A stretch of DNA of 53,531 bases from Blastocatellia bacterium (GCA_013697915.1 JACCVY010000246.1:1-53531); one strand, 5' to 3'; positions 1 to 9,308 are shown, numbered from the stretch's first letter. Numbers and translations: made by a program. Notes: generated from the letters alone by a model not told the origin.

Positions 1-1
1 C

Positions 2-85
2 CCGCCTTTATTGCCTGGCGCGGTCTGGATCAACCCGCCCAAACTGCCGGGCGGCCTACCGGACTCCAAGCCGGTGCTACACTAA
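2..85 (+). CDS. possible C-terminal end of a truncated plus-strand gene
   Basis: One frame is open from the window edge to a TAA at 83-85 and encodes a Pro/Gly-rich end that closes with PDSKPVLH. There is no start in view and no recognised domain. It could be the tail of a real gene lying to the left, or chance. It is listed because nothing else explains the first 100 bases. Confidence 0.2.
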   Translation, partial: PPLLPGAVWINPPKLPGGLPDSKPVLH

Positions 86-111
86 ATTCACATCGGTCAG
101 TGTCTCAAAGT

Positions 112-768
112 CGTTGACACGCGCCGCCCTGCGCCCTGCGCCGTCGCCAGGCCATTTGCGTTAACTGTCGCTACAGCCGTGTTAGTGCTGGTCCAGCTTG
201 CGTCGAGAACTGTGGTAGCAGACAAGACATTGCCGTAGCAGTCCTGCCTGCGCTGCTTCGCCGTGAATTGACTCGTATCACCAAGGAAAACCCGTGACAC
301 TGCCCGGATCGCACCAGCCATCGAAGAAGGTTGGCTGACAGCAAGTGCCACAGGCAGAAGTGAGACTCAGTCCTCTGACCACATCGACCTGTTCGGCACG
401 TCCAATCATGGTGAGATCCTCACGCCCATCAACCGACCAATAAACTTGTCCACTTGTTGCAGCCAGGGGAATCGTGTGGCCGCTTTCGTCAGGCGTCTGA
501 TTGTCACGCAGCTTGCGAATGTCGAGGGCGATTGTTTGTCCGACCGCAATCGTCTTGATGCCAGGAGCGTACGCGCCACCTTCGTAGTTGATTTGCAACT
601 GATACTTTTGCGGATGATCGGTCGTGTTCTTGAGGTAAACAAAGGTTGATGCGCTGTCTTCAATGCCCCAGGGATACTTTCCCGTGCTGCTGCTTTGCGC
701 TTTTGCATCCACCAGAGGAACGCGAAACACTTGATTGCCGCTGCTGCTTACAGTCAGAGCCGACATCA
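112..768 (-). pseudogene. frameshifted partial duplicate of the 1526-3931 gene
   Basis: This stretch is a near-copy, roughly 95% identical by eye, of an internal block of the large gene downstream (about 2083-2732). It covers the region before and including the BIG2-like Ig segment. One extra A near 283-284 (ccaagg against ccagg in the intact copy) splits it into two minus-strand frames. The first encodes the VSSSGNQVFRVPLVDAKAQ region and the second the GDTSQFTAKQR and BIG2 region. Homology stops abruptly at both ends and no signal peptide or full C-terminus is present. It is best read as a remnant of tandem duplication followed by deletion. It is also a possible donor for gene conversion with the intact copy. 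No function is expected. Confidence 0.8.
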
Positions 769-912
769 CAGCATCCCTCCCTTAGCTTGGAGAATGATAC
801 CTTGAGTGTGGATGCTAAGAATGGAACCAGGATCTCAAACGGGCTGTTTTTGCATTCAGGTTTCCGGAGGAAACGGCGTCCACTGGATGATCGTTGCGTT
901 GCATGCTGCCAC

Positions 913-1500
913 TTACTTCCGTTGGTGCTCCAGATGTTCTGGGCGGTCTATCTTGCTTGACAGTTTTTCAAAATAAGTATGCAGCGCCTTGGCTGTAGTG
1001 TCGTCACTATAGGTGGTACCGTCAGCGAATGCAATCCTTTGTACCATCAAGACGACTATCGCCTTCATTGGCCCCCGAAGTAGTAGTTTTTCACGCAACT
1101 CGTCCGTCAAAGGAACAATTTCGTCTAGGTGGTCGTCTCTAAATGTTTGTCCGGGCATTATCAGTTCGTCAGTAACTCTTCCTGACGAAGGTCCCGCACC
1201 CGTAAGGGTTCCACCTGTACCAAACGATGTCCACATCATCGGAGTCAAGTAGCGAATTGGTTTCGTTCCGACGTTGTAAAGTTTATAAGCGACCGCTAAT
1301 TCACGGCCGTCGATACTCAAGAGTAGCTTTGTGTCCTCAAATCGTATCGGAGCCCCGGGCTGAGATGCGATAAGAAGTAAGACATTCTCATTCGGAACGA
1401 TAACGTAGCGCTGACCTTCTCTTTTGCCGTTTTGTTGCCCGCCGGCCGTGTCAGTCGCCCACAAGAATAGAAGAGACAAAACGATAAGTCGATATCGCAT
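913..1500 (-). CDS. small secreted protein of unknown function
   Basis: This is a 195-residue protein. The start at 1500 is chosen because it begins a clear Sec signal peptide (MRYRLIVLSLLFLWATDTAGGQQ), with AAAGGG about 10 bases upstream. Longer in-frame starts only add a polar tail. The mature part has a beta-rich appearance and contains VVLMVQRIAFADGTTYSDD. The FADG segment resembles VEYADGSIWER in the secreted protein at 39773-40483, suggesting both belong to a broad secreted family. The gene starts 25 bases after the stop of the large BIG2-containing gene, so the two are probably co-transcribed. Function is not known. Confidence 0.75.
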   Translation of the reverse strand: MRYRLIVLSLLFLWATDTAGGQQNGKREGQRYVIVPNENVLLLIASQPGAPIRFEDTKLLLSIDGRELAVAYKLYNVGTKPIRYLTPMMWTSFGTGGTLTGAGPSSGRVTDELIMPGQTFRDDHLDEIVPLTDELREKLLLRGPMKAIVVLMVQRIAFADGTTYSDDTTAKALHTYFEKLSSKIDRPEHLEHQRK

Positions 1501-1525
1501 CAGGAATCGCCCTTTCCGATGGTTT

Positions 1526-3931
1526 CTATGGACATACAAGATGGACAGTCCCCTGGCCTGTGTAGGACTCGCCATTCTGGTATGTACCCCCTACGGTGAT
1601 CTTGACACTGTTGGTTGTTCCGCTTCGATCTGCCTTCCGTCTCAAGTAAACAATTACGTAAGGCGGACTGTCGTTACCAAAGAAGTCATAGGTGGTTCCA
1701 TCAATAAGGCTCGGCGCAAATTCAAATTTGTTATCGCTAGACAGTATAACGAAACTGGTGGTTGGGTTACTGCAGCAGCCGGCTGAGTATTGTGGTAGTT
1801 GAAACTTAGCCTTAATCGAGAAACGGTCTCCTCCGCAAGCATCCGGCCCAGTTGTTGTACTTATGGTTAAACTGACACTATTAAACTGGTTGAACTGGGC
1901 AGTCTGATTACTGCCTATTAAGGTGACGTCCATAAATCTGATGGCCAGCACATCACAGAGCGCACTTGCAATGAAGGAGTTGTATCGGTGGTAGCAATGC
2001 CCTCCAGTGCAGTTATCTGGATCCCAGTTACAACCGCTAGCATAATAATCGATGTATTGCATATCCCAAGTGGCGTTGATGTTCGTTGACCCTGCGCCCT
2101 GCGCCGTCGCCAGGCCATTTGCGTTAACTGTCGCTACAGCCGTGTTAGTGCTGGTCCAGCTTGCGTCGAGAACTGTCGTTGCAGACAAGATGTTGCCGTA
2201 GCAGTCCTGCTTGCGCTGCTTCGCCGTGAATTGGCTCGTATCACCAGGAAAACCCGTGACACTGCCCGGATCGCACCAGCCATCGAAGAAGGTTGGCGGA
2301 CAGCAGGCGCCACAGGCAGATGTGAGACTCAATCCTCTGACCACATCAACCTGTTCGGCACGTCCAATCATGGTGAGATCCTCGCGACCATCAACCGACC
2401 AATAAACCTGTCCACCTGTTGCATCCCGCGGAATCGTATGCCCGCTTTCGTCCGGTACTTGACTATCACGCAGCTTACGAACGTCCAGGGCTACTGTTTG
2501 CCCGGCCGCAATCGTCTTGATGCCAGGAGCGTACGCGCCACCTTCGTAGTTGATTTGCAATTGATACTTTTGCGGATGATCGGTCGTGTTCTTGAGGTAA
2601 ACAAAGGTTGAAGCGCTGTCTTCAATGCCCCAGGGATATTTTCCCGTGCTGCTGCCTTGCGCTTTTGCATCCACCAGAGGAACGCGAAACACTTGATTGC
2701 CGCTGCTGCTTACACTTTGCGCCGACATGACGACGCTTCCCGGAGGGCCGGAATACTCAAACTCCAAACCTGTTGACGTAATGTTTCGCAGTAGACTCGC
2801 TTTGATAGCTTGCGCCAATCTTACTTCTTTCACTTCACCGGGAGCGAGGCGGACCGTCGGAAGAGATACCACGCCAGAGCTGCCATTGCTTGTGGCGTAC
2901 GGCATGCGTCCGGTTAGAACTACCTGAGACTCACCGCCGTTGCGTACCACCGCAACCTGTGTCAGTTGCTCCCCCGCAATCTTGCCGATGCGCAAGCCCG
3001 CACCATCGAGCCGTGATGATTTTGCGGTTTGTGGATCGGAGAATTCCACCACTGAAGAATAGCCAACCGTCGGCTCCTGAATCAGCGCGCGTGCCAGCAA
3101 TGCGCCGGGAGCGCCGCTATGACTAATAGAGATTCCTCCGACCGCCGCTAAGGTTGCGCGTCTTCCGCGCGCGAGGTCTTGCACATCCATGATGCGTGTT
3201 TCGTGGGGCGTAAGAGATAAAACTTCCGGCACGGTCTGCTTGGGGGCAGTGCCATCCACGATTACGTTCGCGGAGAGCGGCGCATCACTGGTGTTTGAAA
3301 CGATAAGCCGCAGCTCTGCCTTGTGCGATGGCAGCCACCAGACACTTTCGAGCCTGGAGGAGGCGAACATCATAGGCTCGCTCAGTTCCTCATCAAAGAT
3401 TAAGCTACGATTAGTGTCGACCAGCTTAACCACGCCGCCAAGTTCCATGTCTTTCCCTTCGTAATGGACCTGAAGACTGCCTTCGCGAAACGCCGGACCC
3501 GCGGCAGTCACCCATTCACTTAGTTCAAAGCCACGAACCGTGTTCCCTTCGAGTATGATGGGCGGAGCCGCAAACTGTTCGCCGGTAAGACTGAAAAGAG
3601 TGACTCCGATGTTCATGCTGTGCGGTCCCTGATTACTCAGCATGAGGGTCGCGCTCAAGCCGTCATTCAAACTGTAATAAGAAGCGGCGAGCACATGCGG
3701 CATATCCACGTGCTCCTGGGTATGTGTAGAGCCGATTATTCGAGATTTATTTAGAACGGCGTCGCTCCCGCCGGTGGCTCCGCTCTTTGATATCTCGGCG
3801 CGCGCCAGAGAGCCGCCTCTCGGTAGCGGCACGAACGAGACTGCCATTAGAATTATTACTGCGCATGCGGTGAGTAGTTTGTATCCGGTTGCCGCTTTCA
3901 GTTGAGCTTCACGCGATCTTTGGTTTTTCAT
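1526..3931 (-). CDS. large secreted Cys-rich protein with BIG2-like domain
   Basis: The protein is 801 residues from the chosen ATG at 3931, which has GGAGAG five bases upstream and opens a signal peptide with a hydrophobic core (TACAVIILMAVSFVPL) ending near LARAE. Residues of about 30-400 are repetitive beta-type sequence without a recognised family. Around residues 400-560 lies the block duplicated at 112-768. Residues of about 570-630 look like a bacterial Ig-like group 2 (BIG2) fold (DASWTSTNTAVATVNANGL). The last 170 residues are rich in cysteine pairs, as expected of a disulphide-stabilised extracellular domain. The frame stays open upstream to an alternative ATG at 4108, which has its own AGGGG site, so a 59-residue extension or a short upstream peptide cannot be excluded. 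Likely a cell-surface or secreted adhesive protein; the role is inference. Confidence 0.8.
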   Translation of the reverse strand: MKNQRSREAQLKAATGYKLLTACAVIILMAVSFVPLPRGGSLARAEISKSGATGGSDAVLNKSRIIGSTHTQEHVDMPHVLAASYYSLNDGLSATLMLSNQGPHSMNIGVTLFSLTGEQFAAPPIILEGNTVRGFELSEWVTAAGPAFREGSLQVHYEGKDMELGGVVKLVDTNRSLIFDEELSEPMMFASSRLESVWWLPSHKAELRLIVSNTSDAPLSANVIVDGTAPKQTVPEVLSLTPHETRIMDVQDLARGRRATLAAVGGISISHSGAPGALLARALIQEPTVGYSSVVEFSDPQTAKSSRLDGAGLRIGKIAGEQLTQVAVVRNGGESQVVLTGRMPYATSNGSSGVVSLPTVRLAPGEVKEVRLAQAIKASLLRNITSTGLEFEYSGPPGSVVMSAQSVSSSGNQVFRVPLVDAKAQGSSTGKYPWGIEDSASTFVYLKNTTDHPQKYQLQINYEGGAYAPGIKTIAAGQTVALDVRKLRDSQVPDESGHTIPRDATGGQVYWSVDGREDLTMIGRAEQVDVVRGLSLTSACGACCPPTFFDGWCDPGSVTGFPGDTSQFTAKQRKQDCYGNILSATTVLDASWTSTNTAVATVNANGLATAQGAGSTNINATWDMQYIDYYASGCNWDPDNCTGGHCYHRYNSFIASALCDVLAIRFMDVTLIGSNQTAQFNQFNSVSLTISTTTGPDACGGDRFSIKAKFQLPQYSAGCCSNPTTSFVILSSDNKFEFAPSLIDGTTYDFFGNDSPPYVIVYLRRKADRSGTTNSVKITVGGTYQNGESYTGQGTVHLVCP

Positions 3932-4437
3932 CTTGGCTCTCCAGTTAGGTTGGAATTTTTTGAGGCCGGCTGGCAAGACTGTTGCAACCAAAACTGCAGC
4001 AGCAAGCGGGAAACCTCCGTCGCGGAGAATTCCATTTCCGAGGATGTCGCTGTAGGAAACAGGGAAGTACCATTCCGGAGAGGCATGCGCTAAAGCTTGT
4101 GAGTGCATTGAGAGGTCCCCTTTGCAGCTTGACCAACTCGAGGGGAAGTTAACAGGAGAGGAACTCTTTCTGAGGAGTGAGACTCTTGTTAACTGCAAAT
4201 TACAAAGACGAACGCAATCTACTCTCAACGCATAGAGCCGTCAAGGAACACATCGTATAGAAGCAATTCGCGCATGAAGCCTTGGCTAGGACCGATTTGT
4301 ATTCAAGCGACTGACAACTTGAGTGCGATCTTCTTCGTCGGTCGCGGACGTTCGCTCACGGGTCGTGGCAGTTGCTCTAGGGAAGTTCCGAGCCAATCGT
4401 AGTAAACTGGGACCACTGCGCCCTGCGTGGTTCGTCA

Positions 4438-5358
4438 ATGAAGAAACAAATCAGGAAACCGGCTCCAACGACAACCGATAACGCTCCCGACGTGGTGATC
4501 ATCACGGGATTGAGTGGCTCTGGAATGTCGTCGGCCACAAATGCTTTTGAAGATCTTGGTTATTTCTGTGTCGATAATCTGCCGATTACGATGCTGTCGA
4601 CATTTTCACGGCTAATGACTCCGCACAGTGATGAAAAAGTAATTGAGCGAGCTGCTCTGGTTATTGACATTCGTGAAGGCACGTTTTTAGTCGCCTTTGA
4701 AAAACAATTGAAAGCGCTGCGCGCTGCGGGGCTGGGCGTGTATGTCTTGTTCCTCGAAGCCTCGGACGATGCGCTGCAACACCGCTTCAGTGAGACACGC
4801 CGGCCGCACCCGGCGGACACGGGCCAGGGATTGTTGCAGGCGATTCGCGGCGAGCGCACTGCGATGGCGCGAATTCGTGCCGAAGCCGACCAAATTATCG
4901 ACACTTCCGAGCACACCGTACATACGCTGCGCAAGCATCTGCTCGACCGATTTAGTCTCGACCGTAAGGCCGGTTCGATGCGGGTTGAAGTTCTCAGCTT
5001 CGGTCACAAGTTTGGCAATCCGGGCGATCTGGAATTGTTGTTTGATGTGCGTCACCTGCCAAATCCTCATTTCGTTCCAGAGCTGAAACCGCTATCGGGG
5101 CACGACAAACGAGTTGTAGAGTATTTGAATGCGCAGCCGGAAGTGGAAGAGACTTTGCGACGCTTCAGCGAGTTGCTGGATTACCTGCTGCCGCTGTACA
5201 AGCGCGAAGGTAAAGCCTATGTAACAGTTGGCATCGGTTGCACCGGCGGGCGGCACCGTTCAGTGATGATCGCAAACGCTTTGGGTCGTCGGCTGCGGCA
5301 CTCAGGTTTTGATGCTCGCGTGGTCCATCGTGACGTGAAAAAAAACCGGCAACGCTGA
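4438..5358 (+). CDS. rapZ: RapZ-family nucleotide-binding protein
   Basis: The protein is 306 residues, slightly longer than the usual 280-290. It has the P-loop region GLSGSGMSS (24-32), the family signature EDLGYFCVDNLP (38-49), a Walker-B-like VIDIRE near 78, and the C-terminal VGIGCTGGRHRSV near 261-273. In E. coli RapZ binds the small RNA GlmZ and presents it to RNase E, tuning glucosamine-6-phosphate synthase; other relatives act in PTS-linked control. The Walker A lysine is replaced by Met30, so ATP/GTP binding may be altered. It is followed by EIIA, HPr and EI genes, matching the common rapZ-PTS linkage. No strong Shine-Dalgarno precedes the ATG. Confidence 0.95.
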   Translation: MKKQIRKPAPTTTDNAPDVVIITGLSGSGMSSATNAFEDLGYFCVDNLPITMLSTFSRLMTPHSDEKVIERAALVIDIREGTFLVAFEKQLKALRAAGLGVYVLFLEASDDALQHRFSETRRPHPADTGQGLLQAIRGERTAMARIRAEADQIIDTSEHTVHTLRKHLLDRFSLDRKAGSMRVEVLSFGHKFGNPGDLELLFDVRHLPNPHFVPELKPLSGHDKRVVEYLNAQPEVEETLRRFSELLDYLLPLYKREGKAYVTVGIGCTGGRHRSVMIANALGRRLRHSGFDARVVHRDVKKNRQR

Positions 5359-5442
5359 GTGAGGTTTATGTCTCCACCTTCCGTTTGCCCACCCCGGGCA
5401 AGCAAGCCACGGTTGGAACTTTAAAAGTGTGGGGTAACGAAG

Positions 5443-5898
5443 ATGAGCAGCAAAAACGAGCAACCAGAAAAAACGGAAGGCGGCCGGAGAGTGGCAGGCG
5501 TGATTGTCACGCACGGTCATTTGGCCGGCGAGTTACTGGCTGCCGCTGAGATGATTGTGGGTCCCATATCTTTCATCACGGCTGTTTCCATCGGCTGGCA
5601 CGACGACGTAGATGCCGCTCGTGATGAAGTGCAGCGCGCTATAACGCGTGTCTCGCAAGGCGCCGGGGTCCTGTTGCTTACGGATATGTTTGGCGGCACG
5701 CCCACCAACATCGCCTCGATGTTCCTCGAGGACGGAAACATTGAAGTAGTTACTGGAGTGAACCTGCCGATGGTCATTAAGCTTGCCAGTCACGACGGCG
5801 GTGATTCGCTAATCTTGACGGCGCGGCATGTCTCGGAACTTGGGCGACAGGGAATCTACCTTGCCGGCGATTTGCTCGCCCCTCCCGCAAAAATCTAA
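5443..5898 (+). CDS. PTS EIIA component, mannose family
   Basis: This is a 151-residue cytosolic protein matching the EIIA-Man domain. It has VAGVIVTHGHLA at 17-28, with His24 as the expected phosphorylated histidine, then LLLTDMFGGTPTNIA and VVTGVNLPMVIKL. In permease systems this domain accepts phosphate from HPr and passes it to EIIB. Here no EIIB, EIIC or EIID gene follows, so it more likely serves as a regulatory phosphate acceptor. The first 16 residues are a polar extension. It lies 84 bases after rapZ and 16 bases before the HPr gene and is presumably co-transcribed with both. Confidence 0.93.
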   Translation: MSSKNEQPEKTEGGRRVAGVIVTHGHLAGELLAAAEMIVGPISFITAVSIGWHDDVDAARDEVQRAITRVSQGAGVLLLTDMFGGTPTNIASMFLEDGNIEVVTGVNLPMVIKLASHDGGDSLILTARHVSELGRQGIYLAGDLLAPPAKI

Positions 5899-5914
5899 TG
5901 TCGGAAACAGAGCA

Positions 5915-6199
5915 ATGATCGAGCGCAAACTACTGGTCAATGCGCGACTGGGTTTACACGCGCGCGCCGCCGCCAAACTAGTGCGCCTGACAAACACCTT
6001 TCACAGTAACGTTCTCTTGCGGCGCATCGAGGGTGGGCCGAATGCCGACGCAAAGTCAATCTTAAGCGTGCTGATGTTGGCCGCCACCGCCGGCACCGAA
6101 CTGGAGGCCAGCGTTGAGGGAGTTGACGAACAGGCGGCCATGCTTGCGATCGAAAAACTGTTTGCCGAGAGTTTTGGCGAGAGAGAAGTAGAGGTGTAA
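5915..6199 (+). CDS. ptsH: HPr phosphocarrier protein
   Basis: The protein has 94 residues. The ATG at 5915 is chosen because it places the active histidine at the canonical position 15 (LGLHARAAAKLV). Ser48 in DAKSILSVL corresponds to the regulatory serine that HPr kinase phosphorylates in other bacteria; no HPr kinase gene is visible here. It carries phosphate from enzyme I to EIIA. Its stop codon overlaps the start of the enzyme I gene by one base (gtgTAATG), which indicates translational coupling. Confidence 0.95.
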   Translation: MIERKLLVNARLGLHARAAAKLVRLTNTFHSNVLLRRIEGGPNADAKSILSVLMLAATAGTELEASVEGVDEQAAMLAIEKLFAESFGEREVEV

Positions 6200-7983
6200 T
6201 GAAAGAGCAAACGCCGGAGATTCGCTGCAAAGGACTTGGCGTTTCCGAGGGTGTTGTGATTGGCCAGGTGCTGCGCCTGGTCGACGGCGCGTCGCAAGTC
6301 TCCCGTTGGAGCGTAAAGGCCGAAGACCTGGAAAAGGAGACGCAACGCTTTCGCGATGCCGCCGCGGCTGCAAGTCAGCGACTGCGGAAAATTCGCGATC
6401 AGGCTGGAGGACGACTGGGTAACGAATACGCCTATATCTTCGATGCTCATGTGCTGTTGCTGGAGGATGAAAAATTACTGGGAGATATCGTTGAATACAT
6501 TACGGCTGAGCGCGTTAACGCCGAGTGGGCGATCAAGGTCGTTGGAGACCGCCTGACCGCGCTGTATTCCGAGATCAAAGACGATTACCTGCGCGGTCGC
6601 GGCTCCGACATCGAGGATGTGATGCAACGCCTTTTGACGGCACTTAGCGGCGCGCGACCCGAGGATCTTCAGCTCGCGGAAGATGCCGTGATCGTTTCGC
6701 GTGACCTGCTGCCTTCGGCATTAGCTGAATTGGATCTCACACACGCGCAGGCGCTGGCGACTGATAGCGGCGGCTGGACCTCTCACACGGCGATTCTGGC
6801 GCGCGGTATTGGGTTGCCGGCCGTGGTGGGCTTGAGAGACTTTTATCGGCGCACAAAAACTGGTGACCGGATAATCGTCGATTCCCACCGCAACGAAGTA
6901 ATTCTCCATCCGTCAAGAGAAACTCTGGCCGGTTATGATAAGCAGACCGGGCAACCTTCAGCCCGTCGCAAAGCTGCACACGTCGCAGATCGCGGCGCTT
7001 TGCGGACGCAGGATGGCGTTGAGATAAAGCTGCGCGCCAACATCGAACTGCCCGCTGAATTCGACGGTGTTGAAAAATACGGCGCCTGCGGAATCGGACT
7101 CTACCGCTCGGAGTTTCTGTTGGCGCGCAACGGGCTGACTGTCTCAGAACAGGAACAGCGCATCGCCTACGAAGCCGTAGCCAGGCTGGCGGGGGAAGCC
7201 GGCGCCATCATTCGCCTGTTTGATTTAGGCGGCGAGAACACTCGTTCACATTTTCGCGAACCCGAAAAGAACCCGGCGTTGGGACTGCGCGCCATTCGTT
7301 TTGGACTGCGCAACGATAGCGTCATGCGGCGGCAGTTGCGTGCCATCTTGTTAGCGGCAGCAAGCGGCAAACTGAAAATCGTTTTGCCTATGGTTACCGA
7401 TGTGAGTGAGGTCAAGCGTGTGAAAGCGATGATTGGTGAAGAGATCGCCAAACTAATGGATGAAGGACAACCTTACGGTGACGTGCCTATCGGTGCCATG
7501 ATCGAAGTCCCAGCGGCCGTCATGATGGCAGAAAAAATTGCTGCTTGCGTAGACTTCTTCGAACTCGGAACAAATGATTTGGTCCAGTACACGCTCGCGG
7601 TTGACCGGAGCAACGACGAAGTCGCCGATTGGTTTCGTACCCTGCACCCGGCAGTGCTTGAAGGAATTAGTCGCAGCCTCAAAGCGGCAGAGCAAGCAGG
7701 CATCCCCGCAATTGTTTGCGGCGAAATGGCGTCAACGCCCGCCTATGCGGTTTTGCTGATTGGGTTGGGCGCAACAGATTTAAGTATGACACCATCGGCG
7801 ATGCCGCGCGTGCGCAGTACGCTGGCGGCAATCGACTCGGCCTCAGCGCGCATCATCGTCGATGAATGTTTGACCTGCGAAGGAGCTGATGAGGTGGAAT
7901 ACCTTGTCCGTACGCGGCTGGGGAGTCGCTGGCCACATCTGTTTCCAGCATCGAGCCTGCCACAACCGCGTCCCACCGAATAA
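6199..7983 (+). CDS. ptsI: phosphoenolpyruvate-protein phosphotransferase (enzyme I)
   Basis: This 594-residue enzyme starts the PTS phosphorelay by taking phosphate from PEP and giving it to HPr. In order are the N-terminal HPr-binding helical region, the swivelling domain with the active histidine in SGGWTSHTAILAR (His196), and the C-terminal TIM barrel. The barrel carries the PEP-binding GIGLYRSEFLL and LGLRAIRFGLR, the signature ELGTNDLVQYTLAVDRSN, and the acid/base Cys507 in IVCGEMAS. The usual Arg in GGRTSH is Trp here. There is no N-terminal GAF domain, so it is the sugar-type EI architecture rather than PtsP, although no sugar permease is nearby. It is the last gene of the rapZ-EIIA-HPr-EI run. 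Confidence 0.96.
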   Translation: MKEQTPEIRCKGLGVSEGVVIGQVLRLVDGASQVSRWSVKAEDLEKETQRFRDAAAAASQRLRKIRDQAGGRLGNEYAYIFDAHVLLLEDEKLLGDIVEYITAERVNAEWAIKVVGDRLTALYSEIKDDYLRGRGSDIEDVMQRLLTALSGARPEDLQLAEDAVIVSRDLLPSALAELDLTHAQALATDSGGWTSHTAILARGIGLPAVVGLRDFYRRTKTGDRIIVDSHRNEVILHPSRETLAGYDKQTGQPSARRKAAHVADRGALRTQDGVEIKLRANIELPAEFDGVEKYGACGIGLYRSEFLLARNGLTVSEQEQRIAYEAVARLAGEAGAIIRLFDLGGENTRSHFREPEKNPALGLRAIRFGLRNDSVMRRQLRAILLAAASGKLKIVLPMVTDVSEVKRVKAMIGEEIAKLMDEGQPYGDVPIGAMIEVPAAVMMAEKIAACVDFFELGTNDLVQYTLAVDRSNDEVADWFRTLHPAVLEGISRSLKAAEQAGIPAIVCGEMASTPAYAVLLIGLGATDLSMTPSAMPRVRSTLAAIDSASARIIVDECLTCEGADEVEYLVRTRLGSRWPHLFPASSLPQPRPTE

Positions 7984-8144
7984 ACTCGCCGCTCTGAAGA
8001 TCCAGCCGAAATTATCAGCAATTGCCTTCAGAATTAGAGAAACCGCGCCTTTTTTGCTGTTTACTCATAAAGGAACATGATTCGGTGGGCGAGGTGCCCC
8101 AAGTCCGCCAAAAATTACATGATTCGAGCAAATTCGGGAGGAAT

Positions 8145-9308
8145 ATGAAAAACCCAATCTTTGCAGCATTGGTCCTGAGTGTCGCGTTGGCGGTTACGGC
8201 CGCAGCGCAGGTGAATCCGGCGATCTCGGCGGCTAACTCGCCTGTCGCAAAGTCGGTGGCAACTAAACCGGAGGCGGCGCCTGACTCGGCCAAGGCCACA
8301 CGCGCGCGCGTCCTGAATCAAACTCAGAAGAGCCCGACAACTAACAGCCCAAGCGCTGACGCCCAAGGTTTTCAAGCCCACGCCAAAGTGAATTTCAAAA
8401 ACCGCGCGCGGTTGGAATCCCTACCCGCTAAAGCTTCTGCCATCGATACCACCCGAGTCAGAAGTGTAGCGAGCTCAGCCAGTGCCGCGAGCGAGCCAAA
8501 AGCTGCCACAAACAAAAACGCCGAAGCGCCCAACTCAAATTTGAATGCTAACGCTCCTACAATTGCAGCGATGACCCTGGCATCCAGCCAGATCTATCAC
8601 GTGGGCGTTGGTGACGTTCTTGATCAACTCAACAGCAATCCCGGTCAGGAGTCGCCGCTGTTTACTGTACTAAGTGGGGGCATGTTGGAATACCCGCTGG
8701 CCGGTAGTCCACTAAAGGTAAGCGGCATGACGACGTCGGAAATTGCGACGACTCTGCGAACGAAAATAAAACTCTTTGAGGATCCGGCCGTAGTGGTGAA
8801 TGTTCGCGACTATGCCAGTCATACTGTAACAATAAGTGGCTTTGTGGCCGTGCCAGGCACTAAGACCTTGCGCCGGGAAGCAGTTCCTCTTTACGCGTTG
8901 CTTGCCGAATCGTTGGTCCTGCCGGACGCGGCGCGTGCAACTGTCACTCGCGCTACTGGCACTATCACCATCGACCTCAAGGATGCAAACTTGTCCGCGA
9001 CGTTGGTTCTGCCCGGTGACGTCATCAAAGTTTTAGGATCTGCTGCCGCGACCGAATTCTTTTTTGTGGCTGGCGAAGTAAAACTCCCGGGAGAGAAGTC
9101 CTATCATTCTGGCTTGACCTTGACGCAGGCGATCCTTTCCGCCGGCGGGGCGACGAACGGCGCGGGCGAGAGAGTTCGAGTTTCTCGACAGGGAACTGAT
9201 GGTCGTTTGATCACTGAAGAATTCAACCTCCGAAGAATTCTGGATGGCAAGGTTGTCGATCCGCTTTTGCAAAAAGACGATCGCATCGAACTCACAGCCG
9301 CGAACTAA
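8145..9308 (+). CDS. polysaccharide export protein (Wza-like, SLBB domain)
   Basis: The protein has 387 residues from the ATG at 8145, which follows a strong GGGAGGA site and opens a signal peptide (MKNPIFAALVLSVALAVTAAAQ). Residues of about 25-140 are a low-complexity Ala/Ser/Lys/Asn linker. The polysaccharide biosynthesis/export domain follows (YHVGVGDVLDQL near 150, then SGGMLEYPLAG and VSGMTTSEIATTLR). The C-terminal half has SLBB-type beta-grasp segments (VTISGFVAVPGT and FFFVAGEVKLPGEKSYHSG). Proteins of this kind form the periplasmic or outer-membrane channel for exopolysaccharide. No lipobox cysteine is seen and no glycosyltransferase genes adjoin it, so its polymer cannot be named. 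Confidence 0.88.
   Translation: MKNPIFAALVLSVALAVTAAAQVNPAISAANSPVAKSVATKPEAAPDSAKATRARVLNQTQKSPTTNSPSADAQGFQAHAKVNFKNRARLESLPAKASAIDTTRVRSVASSASAASEPKAATNKNAEAPNSNLNANAPTIAAMTLASSQIYHVGVGDVLDQLNSNPGQESPLFTVLSGGMLEYPLAGSPLKVSGMTTSEIATTLRTKIKLFEDPAVVVNVRDYASHTVTISGFVAVPGTKTLRREAVPLYALLAESLVLPDAARATVTRATGTITIDLKDANLSATLVLPGDVIKVLGSAAATEFFFVAGEVKLPGEKSYHSGLTLTQAILSAGGATNGAGERVRVSRQGTDGRLITEEFNLRRILDGKVVDPLLQKDDRIELTAAN

Noticed and set aside
2231-2611. Plus-strand ORF antisense to the BIG2-protein gene
   Set aside because: It mirrors the minus-strand gene, has no ribosome site or recognisable domain, and an equivalent ORF appears over the pseudogene copy only because the DNA is duplicated.
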